Of a stretch of DNA of 64,000 bases, positions 1 to 7,484 are shown in pieces; position 1 is the first letter of the stretch, and each line of letters opens with the position of its first letter. The stretch spans positions 12,339 through 76,338 of the forward strand of contig DAOLIQ010000007.1 of assembly GCA_035328465.1 (NCBI GenBank). The letters run 5' to 3'. Position numbers and translations under genes: made by a program. The notes below the pieces were generated by a model, which saw only the letters and a program-made list of their open reading frames with translations, was not told the origin of the DNA and did no database searches. The DNA is from JADJEI01 sp035328465. GTDB taxonomy: Bacteria; Bacteroidota; Ignavibacteria; Ignavibacteriales; Ignavibacteriaceae.

Positions 1-81
1 TATCCTAATTTCCCCACATCAACATTTGCATTCAAATACTATATAATGATATTTTAGTACAACAATTAAAAGAAATTAGTG

Positions 82-1518
82 ATGAGTGTAAAAAAAAATC
101 TTTTTGTGTCAATTTTTTTGTTAGTTTGTTCGAATCCAATATTCGCTCAGACTGCTTTATCAAATCCTTATTGGGGAAATCTAAATATTACTTTTGGAGG
201 ATTGATTACATCGCCTTCAACTGACTATCATAATAGCAGTATAGGCACAGGTTTTAATTTGGGCGTTGAATATTTTCTGCCTTTAAATAGTTATCATATC
301 GTTGGTTTAGAATTAGCAGCAAATAAGTTTCAGGTCAAAGGAGAAGATGATAGAAGCAGTATCACGACAAATCAGGGTACGCAGACAATTCCCAATGAAT
401 TTGTTACTTCAATATTCAGTACAAGTCTTTCAACTTTTTATTCATACTGGGTTAGTGAACATATTTTTCCATTTGTAGGAATTGGAATGGCGTACAACGT
501 CTTCAGCCCAAGAGATGCGGAAGGAGAAGCATTGCTCAACAATCGAAAAAAGAATTACGACAAAGAGTTTTTTAACCTATTTGGTCTTGCGGGGATTAAA
601 GTTTTTATCAATGATAAATTCTCAACTAACTTTAATGTTAAATTCTTTAATCCGGTAACAGATAATCTAGATGATATTGAAGCTGGTTCAAGCAATGATT
701 ATTATACCACGTTCAATTTAGGATTCTCTTACAATATTTTTGGAAACGAGGATTCTGATGGGGATGGAATTTTGAATAAAATTGATTTATGTTCCGAGCA
801 ACCTGAAGATATTGATGGATTTCAGGACGAAGATGGCTGCCCGGATTTAGATAATGATGGAGACAACATTCCTGACTTAAAGGATGTTTGCCCAAATAAC
901 CCTGAAGATATTGATGGATTTCAAGATGAAGATGGCTGCCCGGATTTAGATAATGATGGAGATAAAATTCCTGATGAAATTGATTTATGTCCAAATGAAG
1001 CTGAAGATAAAGACTATTTTCAGGATTCAGATGGTTGCCCAGATGAAGATAATGATAACGATGGGATTTTAGATATTGTTGACAAATGTCCCGATTCTCC
1101 CGAAACATTTAATAATTTTGAAGACGAAGATGGGTGTCCTGACTCTGCTCCGGTGACAAATAAAAATGAAGATATCAAGCAAATACTTCTTGAAAGTGAT
1201 TTAATTTTTGGTAGCGAAAACTCGACGGTACTGCCTGCAGCTTCTGAAGAATTGGACCGCGTAGTAGAAATCTTGAGAAATTACCCTGAAGCTAACTGGC
1301 GAATTGAAGGCCATGTAGATAGCAAAGGAAGTGAACAATCAATAAGAATAAAATCAACAAAACAGGCGGAAGCTATTCTGCAATATTTTATCTCAAAGGG
1401 AATTGACGGTTCAAAATTTAAAGTATTTGGGATGGGAGATAAATTTCCTATAGCTAATAACACCACCGAATTTGGACGACAGCGTAATAGAAGAATTCTT
1501 ATTGTTAGAGAGCAGTAA
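82..1518 (+). CDS. OmpA-family outer membrane protein with TSP3 repeats
   Basis: Likely links the outer membrane to peptidoglycan. The order is a signal peptide (about 1-23, ending in FAQ), a probable 8-stranded beta-barrel (about 25-225), calcium-type thrombospondin-3 repeats rich in DxDxDG (about 227-358), and an OmpA C-terminal peptidoglycan-binding domain (about 370-478). The last domain shows GHVDSKG and the closing GRQRNRR, which carry the family's diaminopimelate-contacting Asp and Arg positions. I chose the ATG at 82; a GTG directly before it (79) would add one residue. The gene is monocistronic, with about 240 bp before the next ORF. The domain assignment is secure; the ligand or partner is unknown. 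Confidence 0.9.
   Translation: MSVKKNLFVSIFLLVCSNPIFAQTALSNPYWGNLNITFGGLITSPSTDYHNSSIGTGFNLGVEYFLPLNSYHIVGLELAANKFQVKGEDDRSSITTNQGTQTIPNEFVTSIFSTSLSTFYSYWVSEHIFPFVGIGMAYNVFSPRDAEGEALLNNRKKNYDKEFFNLFGLAGIKVFINDKFSTNFNVKFFNPVTDNLDDIEAGSSNDYYTTFNLGFSYNIFGNEDSDGDGILNKIDLCSEQPEDIDGFQDEDGCPDLDNDGDNIPDLKDVCPNNPEDIDGFQDEDGCPDLDNDGDKIPDEIDLCPNEAEDKDYFQDSDGCPDEDNDNDGILDIVDKCPDSPETFNNFEDEDGCPDSAPVTNKNEDIKQILLESDLIFGSENSTVLPAASEELDRVVEILRNYPEANWRIEGHVDSKGSEQSIRIKSTKQAEAILQYFISKGIDGSKFKVFGMGDKFPIANNTTEFGRQRNRRILIVREQ
802..1098 (+). repeat. 99-bp in-gene tandem repeat (33-aa TSP3 units)
   Basis: Three consecutive 99-bp units (802-900, 901-999, 1000-1098) encode the TSP3 repeats of the OmpA-family protein. 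Units one and two are nearly identical over their first 60 bases; the third has diverged. Each unit encodes EDxDxFQDxDGCPDxDNDxD-type sequence with two Cys per unit. Confidence 0.85.
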
Positions 1519-1760
1519 TTATAGATTAGTATCAGATACTTGTGCTTAAATCTTTTAGTTATAATAACTTGATAAAACTATTTGACTAAAATTGCACTAT
1601 ATATTAGCTTAAGCGGTCAATATTATCCTATTGAATAAAAATTGCCTGTAAAATTTTCCTGCCATCATCAACAATACCTTTTTTTATATTAAAATCGAAA
1701 TATTATATCCGGCATAATTAATGAAATCTTTGTCCAAAAAGATTTAAAAAGGAACCGTCA

Positions 1761-1955
1761 ATGAATAAAAGTTTTGGACATGGAATTACAGAAAAAGGAG
1801 TCGGAATTTTACCTATTGATTGCAATGATGATTACTCTAAGAATTTTACATCGATCTATAAAAATGATAATAGTAGATCAGTTCCTACAAAATTTGTATT
1901 AAGTATTATTTACTTTATATCCCTATGTATATCATTGTTTTTGTTGTTTCGATAA
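1761..1955 (+). CDS. Small hypothetical membrane protein
   Basis: A 64-residue protein I do not recognise. The N-terminal 40 residues are polar and the C-terminus (about 45-62) is one hydrophobic segment ending in LLFR, so it would be a small tail-anchored or single-pass membrane protein. An AAAAAGGA Shine-Dalgarno-like stretch sits 7-8 bases upstream of the ATG, and a strong terminator follows within 20 bases of the stop. Both support a real short gene. It stands alone between the OmpA gene and the convergent polysaccharide genes. Function unknown. Confidence 0.5.
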   Translation: MNKSFGHGITEKGVGILPIDCNDDYSKNFTSIYKNDNSRSVPTKFVLSIIYFISLCISLFLLFR

Positions 1956-1970
1956 AATAAATTATTACAA

Positions 1971-2005
1971 AAAAAGCCTGGAAGATAAATCCAGGCTTTT
2001 TTTTT
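1971..2005. terminator. Bidirectional intrinsic terminator
   Basis: A 12-bp perfect stem (AAAAAGCCTGGA at 1971-1982, its complement at 1990-2001), a 7-base loop and a T run to 2005. It lies between two convergent genes, and the A run on the left side gives a T run on the other strand, so it can serve both. Confidence 0.9.
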
Positions 2006-2019
2006 ACATCAAATAGATA

Positions 2020-2487
2020 TTATATTTTTTTTAGAACTTTGGCAGGAACGCCGGCGACTATAGTCTTAGGCGGAACATTTTTAGTTACAACAGAGCCCGC
2101 ACCTACTATCGCACCTTCACCTATAGTCAAACCGCACAATACAGTGGACGAGGAACCGATGGAAGCTCCATTTTTAATAAATGTTTCTTCAACTTTCCAA
2201 TCTGCTTCAGTTTGAAGGGATCCATCTTCATTAGTAGCTCGAGGGTATTTATCGTTGATAAATGTAACATTATGACCAATGAAAACATTATCGCCGATAT
2301 GTACACCTTCACAAATAAATGTATGGGATGATATTTTACAATTTTTACCTATTGTGGCATTCTTTTGAATTTCAACAAAAGTCCCAATTTTAGAACCATC
2401 GTCAATTGAACACCCATAAAGGTTGACGAAATCAAAGATTTTTACATCTTTGCCAAGTTTTACATTATTTATATTTTTCTTTTCCAT
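2020..2487 (-). CDS. wbpD: WbpD/WlbB-like UDP-sugar N-acetyltransferase
   Basis: A 155-residue left-handed beta-helix (hexapeptide repeat) acyltransferase. Repeats such as IGDNVFIGHN and IGEGAIVGAGSVVTKNV run through most of the protein. The loop with FINDKYPRATNEDG is characteristic of the WbpD/WlbB family, which acetylates the 3-amino group of UDP-2-acetamido-3-amino-2,3-dideoxy-glucuronate. The immediate upstream partner is a WbpB-like dehydrogenase (19-bp gap), and a WbpE-like aminotransferase lies two genes further up. The triad supports synthesis of UDP-2,3-diacetamido-2,3-dideoxy-glucuronate for the surface polymer. The exact sugar is inferred from the family and context. Confidence 0.87.
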   Translation of the reverse strand: MEKKNINNVKLGKDVKIFDFVNLYGCSIDDGSKIGTFVEIQKNATIGKNCKISSHTFICEGVHIGDNVFIGHNVTFINDKYPRATNEDGSLQTEADWKVEETFIKNGASIGSSSTVLCGLTIGEGAIVGAGSVVTKNVPPKTIVAGVPAKVLKKI

Positions 2488-2506
2488 ATTTTTTTCGGTT
2501 AATTTT

Positions 2507-3526
2507 TTAATAGGCTTCAGCGAAAGAATTTATCTCAATCATTTCACCTCTGTTCGCAAGAGATTTTGAACTAGCTTCTAATATTTTTACAATTTTTAAA
2601 CCATCGTAACCATTTGTTTTAGGCAAACGATTTTCAATGATTGAAGCAATAAATTCTTTTGCTCCCAAATCCAATGCCTCGGTTTGGTTAACTTTTGGAG
2701 AGAACATATCCCCTATTCTGTATTGAACTAAAGCTTCGTGAATTCCTTCTGTCGTATTAATCTCAATTCCACTATCATATACTTTAATTTTTTCAAAATT
2801 TTCCATATCATCAAAAACTAGCATTTTTTTATCCCCACCAACCATCATTCTTCTAATCTTAACTGGGGATGTCCAATTTACATGGAAATGGGCAAAACAT
2901 TTTTCTTCAAAATATACGGAAATGTGAGCTACATTTTCCAAACCATTAAAATTTGCGATACCATTTGCACAAACTGCAACGACCTTTTGAGTATCCATTA
3001 TGTAATCCATTATGGATAAATCGTGAGGAGCAAGGTCCCATATAACATTAACGTCCTTCTGGAATAGTCCAAGATTTATTCTTTCAGATTCAAAATACAG
3101 AATATTTCCTAATTCACCCGATTTGACCAGGTCTTTCATTTTTCTAACTGCACCAGTATAAATGAAGGTATGATCCACAAATATATTAAGTTTTTTTCTT
3201 TCAGCGATATCCAACAATTCTAATGCTTCTAGTGAACTGGCTGTAAAAGGTTTTTCTACCCAAATGTGTTTGCCAGCTTCAAGACATTTTTTAGCGATAT
3301 TAAAGTGTGACGCGACTGGTGTAGCTATTACAACAGCATCAACATCACTATTAAGTAAATCTTCACAATTATCAATAACTTTGGTACTTGGAAATTTTTT
3401 CTTAATTGTATTTCTACGTTCAGCTCTAACATCACATGCAATCACTTCAGTAACTTCAGATTGAGCTGAAAAATTACGAACTAGATTTGGACCCCAATAA
3501 CCAAGTCCAATTATTCCGATTTTCAT
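2507..3526 (-). CDS. wbpB: WbpB-like Gfo/Idh/MocA NAD-dependent sugar dehydrogenase
   Basis: A 339-residue Gfo/Idh/MocA oxidoreductase. The N-terminal Rossmann domain opens with IGIIGLGYWGPNLVRNF, a form typical of WbpB/WlbA. The EKPFT motif near residue 93 holds the family's catalytic Lys. The C-terminal alpha/beta domain binds the sugar nucleotide. In the pathway it oxidises C3 of UDP-GlcNAcA to a 3-keto sugar, which the WbpE-like enzyme encoded at 5217-6344 then aminates. No UDP-GlcNAc 6-dehydrogenase (WbpA) lies in the window, so the precursor must be made elsewhere. Confidence 0.85.
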   Translation of the reverse strand: MKIGIIGLGYWGPNLVRNFSAQSEVTEVIACDVRAERRNTIKKKFPSTKVIDNCEDLLNSDVDAVVIATPVASHFNIAKKCLEAGKHIWVEKPFTASSLEALELLDIAERKKLNIFVDHTFIYTGAVRKMKDLVKSGELGNILYFESERINLGLFQKDVNVIWDLAPHDLSIMDYIMDTQKVVAVCANGIANFNGLENVAHISVYFEEKCFAHFHVNWTSPVKIRRMMVGGDKKMLVFDDMENFEKIKVYDSGIEINTTEGIHEALVQYRIGDMFSPKVNQTEALDLGAKEFIASIIENRLPKTNGYDGLKIVKILEASSKSLANRGEMIEINSFAEAY

Positions 3527-3557
3527 ATATTTTTTCCCATTTTCTTAATTGAATAAA

Positions 3558-4997
3558 TTATTTTGCTCCTCTTAGAAAGAGGATTGTTGGAATCGTTTGC
3601 AATATAAGTTGTAAGTCAAACCAAGGTGACATATTGTTAATATAATATAAATCAAGTACTACTGAATCCTTAAAGGAAACTGAACTTCTTCCCCAAACTT
3701 GCCATACACCTGTACAACCAGGGATCACACTGACTCGTCTTCTTTGCCATTCATCGTAGTTTTCAAATTCATAAGGCAAACATGGCCTTGGTCCAACGAG
3801 ACTCATATCACCTTTAAGTACATTAAAAAATTGAGGTAACTCATCCAAGGAAGTTTTACGGATTATATTACCAATCCAAGTTATACGACTATCATTAATT
3901 ACTTTTTTATCAATACTTTCCGGCTTTTTATCTTTCATAAAATCTATCATCATTTTTTTACGTTCTTCATCTTCACCAGGAAGTACATACATGGATCTAA
4001 ATTTATAAAAATCAAACTCTTTACCAAATAGTCCAATTCTTTTTTGTTTAAAGAATATTGGACCCTTAGAAGTAGTCTTGACTAAAATAGCTATAGTAAT
4101 CATAAGAGGTGATAATAGAAGGAGTCCAAAAAATGCTCCTAACACATCAAATGATCTTTTCAGTAAGAGTGTCAAATTATTTTGATAATGTGGAGCAACA
4201 TCTACAATCGGTATGTCAATGTACTTTTCGATATTGAGTTTTTTAGCAACAATATCAAATAACTCTGAAGTTATTCTTACTGAGGTTTGAAGTGTTTTAC
4301 ATTTATCTACAACATTCAAAAATTGCTCATAGCTTTCATTCTCAATTGCGATTAGAATCTCATCAACTTTATAAACTTTAATAATTTTTTCCAGCTCGCT
4401 AATTTTACCCAAAACTTTTTTCTCACCAACCACATATGATCCGATAGGTAAATCATCATCAAGGAATCCTGCAATTTCTAAACCCAACGGATTTTCAAAC
4501 AATAATTTTGCTGCCAGTAATTTGCCAGCTTTTCCATCACCCACAATCAAAACATTTCTTCTTAAACTATTTGATTTCAAATATGTAAATAACGTTCTAA
4601 ATATTTCTACTCTAACAACATAAATTAATGGACCGCCGATGAAGAGAAAAACAATCAGGATAAGACGGGAATCTATCAGCTTATTATTTTCGATAAATAA
4701 GGACACAATTACAATTTGCAGTGCACCGTAGTAAAGAGCTTTTAAAATATTCACAGTTTGAGCAGCGCGGCTTAAAATGATATTGATCCTGTATAACCCG
4801 TTATATTTGAAGATCACGAGGAAAGCAAGTGAAAGAAGAAACAGAACTAAAATGAGGGACCTGATGGAATAGAAAAACTCCAGAAAAGAAAGATTTGTTT
4901 CCGTCCTAAGGTAGTAAACCGTCATTAAAAATGATGTGAAAATCACTATGAAATCAATGACTCCAAAAAAAGACTTATAACCAGGTAATTTTTTCAC
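3558..4997 (-). CDS. Polyprenyl-phosphate sugar-1-phosphate transferase (initiating)
   Basis: Starts repeat-unit assembly by moving a sugar-1-phosphate to undecaprenyl phosphate at the inner membrane. The N-terminus has four hydrophobic segments (about 12-30, 46-63, 88-102, 112-130). A Rossmann-like domain follows (about 147-260, VLIVGDGKAGK). The C-terminal bacterial sugar transferase domain (about 278-479) contains KRSFDVLGA, FFKQKRIGLFGKEF, the catalytic SLDELPQ (Asp385-Glu386), GDMSLVGPRP and PGCTGVWQVWGRS. The length and architecture match the large WbaP/WcaJ-type enzymes. The sugar cannot be read from sequence; the neighbouring WbpBDE set suggests an acetamido sugar or its precursor elsewhere in the unit. 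Confidence 0.92.
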   Translation of the reverse strand: MKKLPGYKSFFGVIDFIVIFTSFLMTVYYLRTETNLSFLEFFYSIRSLILVLFLLSLAFLVIFKYNGLYRINIILSRAAQTVNILKALYYGALQIVIVSLFIENNKLIDSRLILIVFLFIGGPLIYVVRVEIFRTLFTYLKSNSLRRNVLIVGDGKAGKLLAAKLLFENPLGLEIAGFLDDDLPIGSYVVGEKKVLGKISELEKIIKVYKVDEILIAIENESYEQFLNVVDKCKTLQTSVRITSELFDIVAKKLNIEKYIDIPIVDVAPHYQNNLTLLLKRSFDVLGAFFGLLLLSPLMITIAILVKTTSKGPIFFKQKRIGLFGKEFDFYKFRSMYVLPGEDEERKKMMIDFMKDKKPESIDKKVINDSRITWIGNIIRKTSLDELPQFFNVLKGDMSLVGPRPCLPYEFENYDEWQRRRVSVIPGCTGVWQVWGRSSVSFKDSVVLDLYYINNMSPWFDLQLILQTIPTILFLRGAK

Positions 4998-5216
4998 TTT
5001 GACTTATAATTTTATTGTTCAAAATTTTTCAATTGGTATAAGTCTGACTAAAACTGTGCCGAAATCATTCACTCGTTTTCTTTCACTTTATGCAAGATTT
5101 TTAAGGAAAATGAATAAGTACTTGTTCCAAAGTGAGAGATAAATCTTTTCCATTATTAACTTAAGACGCAAAGTTCAAGCCCCCATTTTTGTTTCATAAT
5201 AAAATTAAACGGTATC

Positions 5217-6344
5217 CTATTTTTTAAAATATTCTCTTATTTTATCGCACACATAGTCAATCTGCTGATCTGATAGTTCTGCAAACATAGGTAAAGATAT
5301 TCCTGTTTCTGCTAAATTTTCAGTTACTGGAAATGCACCTTTTTTATAACCAAGATGTTCGAAACACTTTTGCTGATGCAAAGGAACCGGGTAGTGGAGA
5401 CCAGTTGCAATGCCATTATCTTTTAAATAATTCTGTAATTCATCTCTATTAGAACTCGAATTTATTCCTGTGTTGACTCTTGTAACAAACAAGTGGTAAA
5501 CATGCTTAACATTCAACATCTCTGTTGGTAGAATCAATTGCTCGATAGATGAAAGTCTTTCTCTATATTTTGCAGCGACTTTTCTTCGGCCTTCAGTCCA
5601 GGAATCGAGATGTTTTAACTTTACTCCTAAAACCGCTCCTTGAATGCCTTCCATTCTATAATTATGTCCATAAGTTTCATGGTAATACTTTTGCGACTGT
5701 CCGTGTTCTCTATATAGTTTAACTTTACGAAATACTTCATCATTATTAGTAACAACAGCACCGCCTTCGCCAAAAGCTCCCAAATTTTTCCCTGGATAAA
5801 AGCTAAAAGAAGTAGCGTAAGTCGTGCTTCCAATTCTTTTCCCATTGTATTCAGCAAAATGAGCCTGTGCAGCGTCTTCAACAAGCAGAAGATTATATTT
5901 ATCCGCTATCTGTTTTAAATTATCTATATCTGCTGGCTGGCCATATAGGTGTACTGCGACGATTGCTTTTGTTCGTGGTGTAATTGCGGCAATAATTTTT
6001 TCCGGATCAATGTTATAACTTAAGGGATGACAATCTACAAAGACGGGTGTAGCGCCGCATAAAGTAGCACCCCACGCTGTAGCAATAAAGGTATTTGCGG
6101 GAATTATCACTTCATCACCAGTTTTTATACCTGCTGCCCAAAGAACTAAATGATTAGCGTCAGTGCCTGACGATGTGCCAAGACAATATTTTACATTATG
6201 CTCTTTGGCAAATTCTTGTTCAAAGTTATGAACTGCATCGCCTAAAATAAAGGCGGTATTATCAAGAACATTTTGAATTGCATCATCAATTTCTTTTTTA
6301 ATAGATTTATATTGAACTTTTAGATCGAGAAATGGTACTTGCAT
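5217..6344 (-). CDS. wbpE: WbpE-like DegT/DnrJ/EryC1 PLP aminotransferase
   Basis: A 375-residue sugar aminotransferase of the DegT family. The PLP Lys is K186 in FSFYPGKNLGAFGEGG, the cofactor-contacting Asp is in VEDAAQAH (about 156-162), and GTSSGTDA (about 56-63) binds the phosphate. In the WbpABED pathway it converts the 3-keto UDP-sugar from WbpB to the 3-amino sugar that WbpD acetylates. It is transcribed toward the sugar transferase but separated by about 220 bp, so it may have its own terminator or the transferase its own promoter. The start ATG follows a 465-bp divergent intergenic region. Other DegT specificities are possible, but the neighbours favour WbpE. Confidence 0.87.
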   Translation of the reverse strand: MQVPFLDLKVQYKSIKKEIDDAIQNVLDNTAFILGDAVHNFEQEFAKEHNVKYCLGTSSGTDANHLVLWAAGIKTGDEVIIPANTFIATAWGATLCGATPVFVDCHPLSYNIDPEKIIAAITPRTKAIVAVHLYGQPADIDNLKQIADKYNLLLVEDAAQAHFAEYNGKRIGSTTYATSFSFYPGKNLGAFGEGGAVVTNNDEVFRKVKLYREHGQSQKYYHETYGHNYRMEGIQGAVLGVKLKHLDSWTEGRRKVAAKYRERLSSIEQLILPTEMLNVKHVYHLFVTRVNTGINSSSNRDELQNYLKDNGIATGLHYPVPLHQQKCFEHLGYKKGAFPVTENLAETGISLPMFAELSDQQIDYVCDKIREYFKK

Positions 6345-6848
6345 TTTGGCTCCAATTGGATTTGAGTTTAAGTAAAAATTATTTTAACATTATGGACAAA
6401 AGAATTATTCAACCATAATTTGAAGTGAATTTTTTAGCAATTTCTGTGCCTCACTGAATAGTGCCTACCTTGAATTCTATTGGTAATGAAAATATAATTA
6501 CCATAATAATAATGAATGAGTCACTAAATAATAAAAATCCTGTCTCAAAAATATATTTTTCTCCTATTATTTCCTTGAAGAAATGTCTAAACATAAATTT
6601 TTACTAAAATGCTATTGTTCGATGATCCATTTAAATACTTTTTCTCGTTTTGGCAAAAAGAAAATTGATTTATTAAATTAAAATTGTAAATTTGACTGTG
6701 TTAAAGAGGAAACTTTGAAAAACTATTGGTACAGGTTTTGAATATTCACGAACTTACTAACCCTTAGATGGAAATATATTATTATTAGCTTTTCTTCTAT
6801 TGATATAAATTGGTAAAGAATTATAACTTAAATAAACTTAATAAACAG
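6345..6848. other. Divergent intergenic region of the polysaccharide locus
   Basis: About 500 bp between the minus-strand sugar-nucleotide genes and the plus-strand export genes. I see no ORF with coding character, no RNA gene and no clear repeat. It must hold the promoters for both directions, but no consensus is good enough to call. Confidence 0.5.
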
Positions 6849-7454
6849 ATGAAAACATTCATAATTTTTGTCGTTACCCTATTAGCTGTTCGATATTCTT
6901 CCTCCTTCGCACAAAATCTTAATCCCGGAGATGGAATCAGACTTACACTCTTCAACGTTACTGATCAAATATCGGGTGATTATTTTATTCAGTTAGACCG
7001 AACGTTGCAACTCCCTTACATAGGTACAATTTACACGAATGATAAAAATTACCTACTGATTAAAAATGAAATCATTCAGAAGTATGATTCCCTCTATCGC
7101 AACCCCGAGTTATCAATTCAACCATTATTTAAGATTAATATTATTGGAGAAGTAAAACAACCCGGCTTTTATTTTGTGACTGATGTGGAGAAGTTATCCG
7201 GCATTTTTGCGCTTGCAGGGGGCGTTACGGGTGATGCGGATATCGATAATGTATTTATCATCCGGGATAGCGCCGAGATTGAATTAAATGCACGAGACAT
7301 GATAGAATCCGGGAACACATTAGGTGATGTAGGATTAATCTCTGGCGATAGAATTTACGTTCCAAGAACGTGGTGGGCTGATGCAAAAGGTGTAACAATT
7401 ATCGCAGGTGCCTTAACTGTACTTGTATCGGTGGCAGCACTATTACTTAAGTAA
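6849..7454 (+). CDS. Wza-like polysaccharide export protein (Poly_export/SLBB)
   Basis: Outer-envelope component of capsule or EPS export. Signal peptide about 1-20 (ending SSFA, then QN), a Poly_export domain (about 22-95, with NPGDGIRL and the DRTLQLPYIGTI region), one SLBB domain (about 98-150, INIIGEVKQPGFYFV) and a C-terminal hydrophobic segment. There is no lipobox Cys, unlike E. coli Wza, and it is shorter (201 aa) with one obvious SLBB domain, as is common in Bacteroidota-type systems. I chose the ATG at 6849; the open frame extends to a TTG at 6810, but the signal peptide begins at 6849. It is followed after 30 bp by the Wzc-like kinase. Confidence 0.9.
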   Translation: MKTFIIFVVTLLAVRYSSSFAQNLNPGDGIRLTLFNVTDQISGDYFIQLDRTLQLPYIGTIYTNDKNYLLIKNEIIQKYDSLYRNPELSIQPLFKINIIGEVKQPGFYFVTDVEKLSGIFALAGGVTGDADIDNVFIIRDSAEIELNARDMIESGNTLGDVGLISGDRIYVPRTWWADAKGVTIIAGALTVLVSVAALLLK

Positions 7455-7484
7455 ATTGAATTAACAAAGAATTTTAAGGTTAAT

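Noticed and set aside
713..1108. 131-codon minus-strand frame inside the OmpA gene
   Set aside because: Antisense shadow of the TSP3 repeats; its repeated HYLNPGSH pattern only mirrors the 99-bp units.
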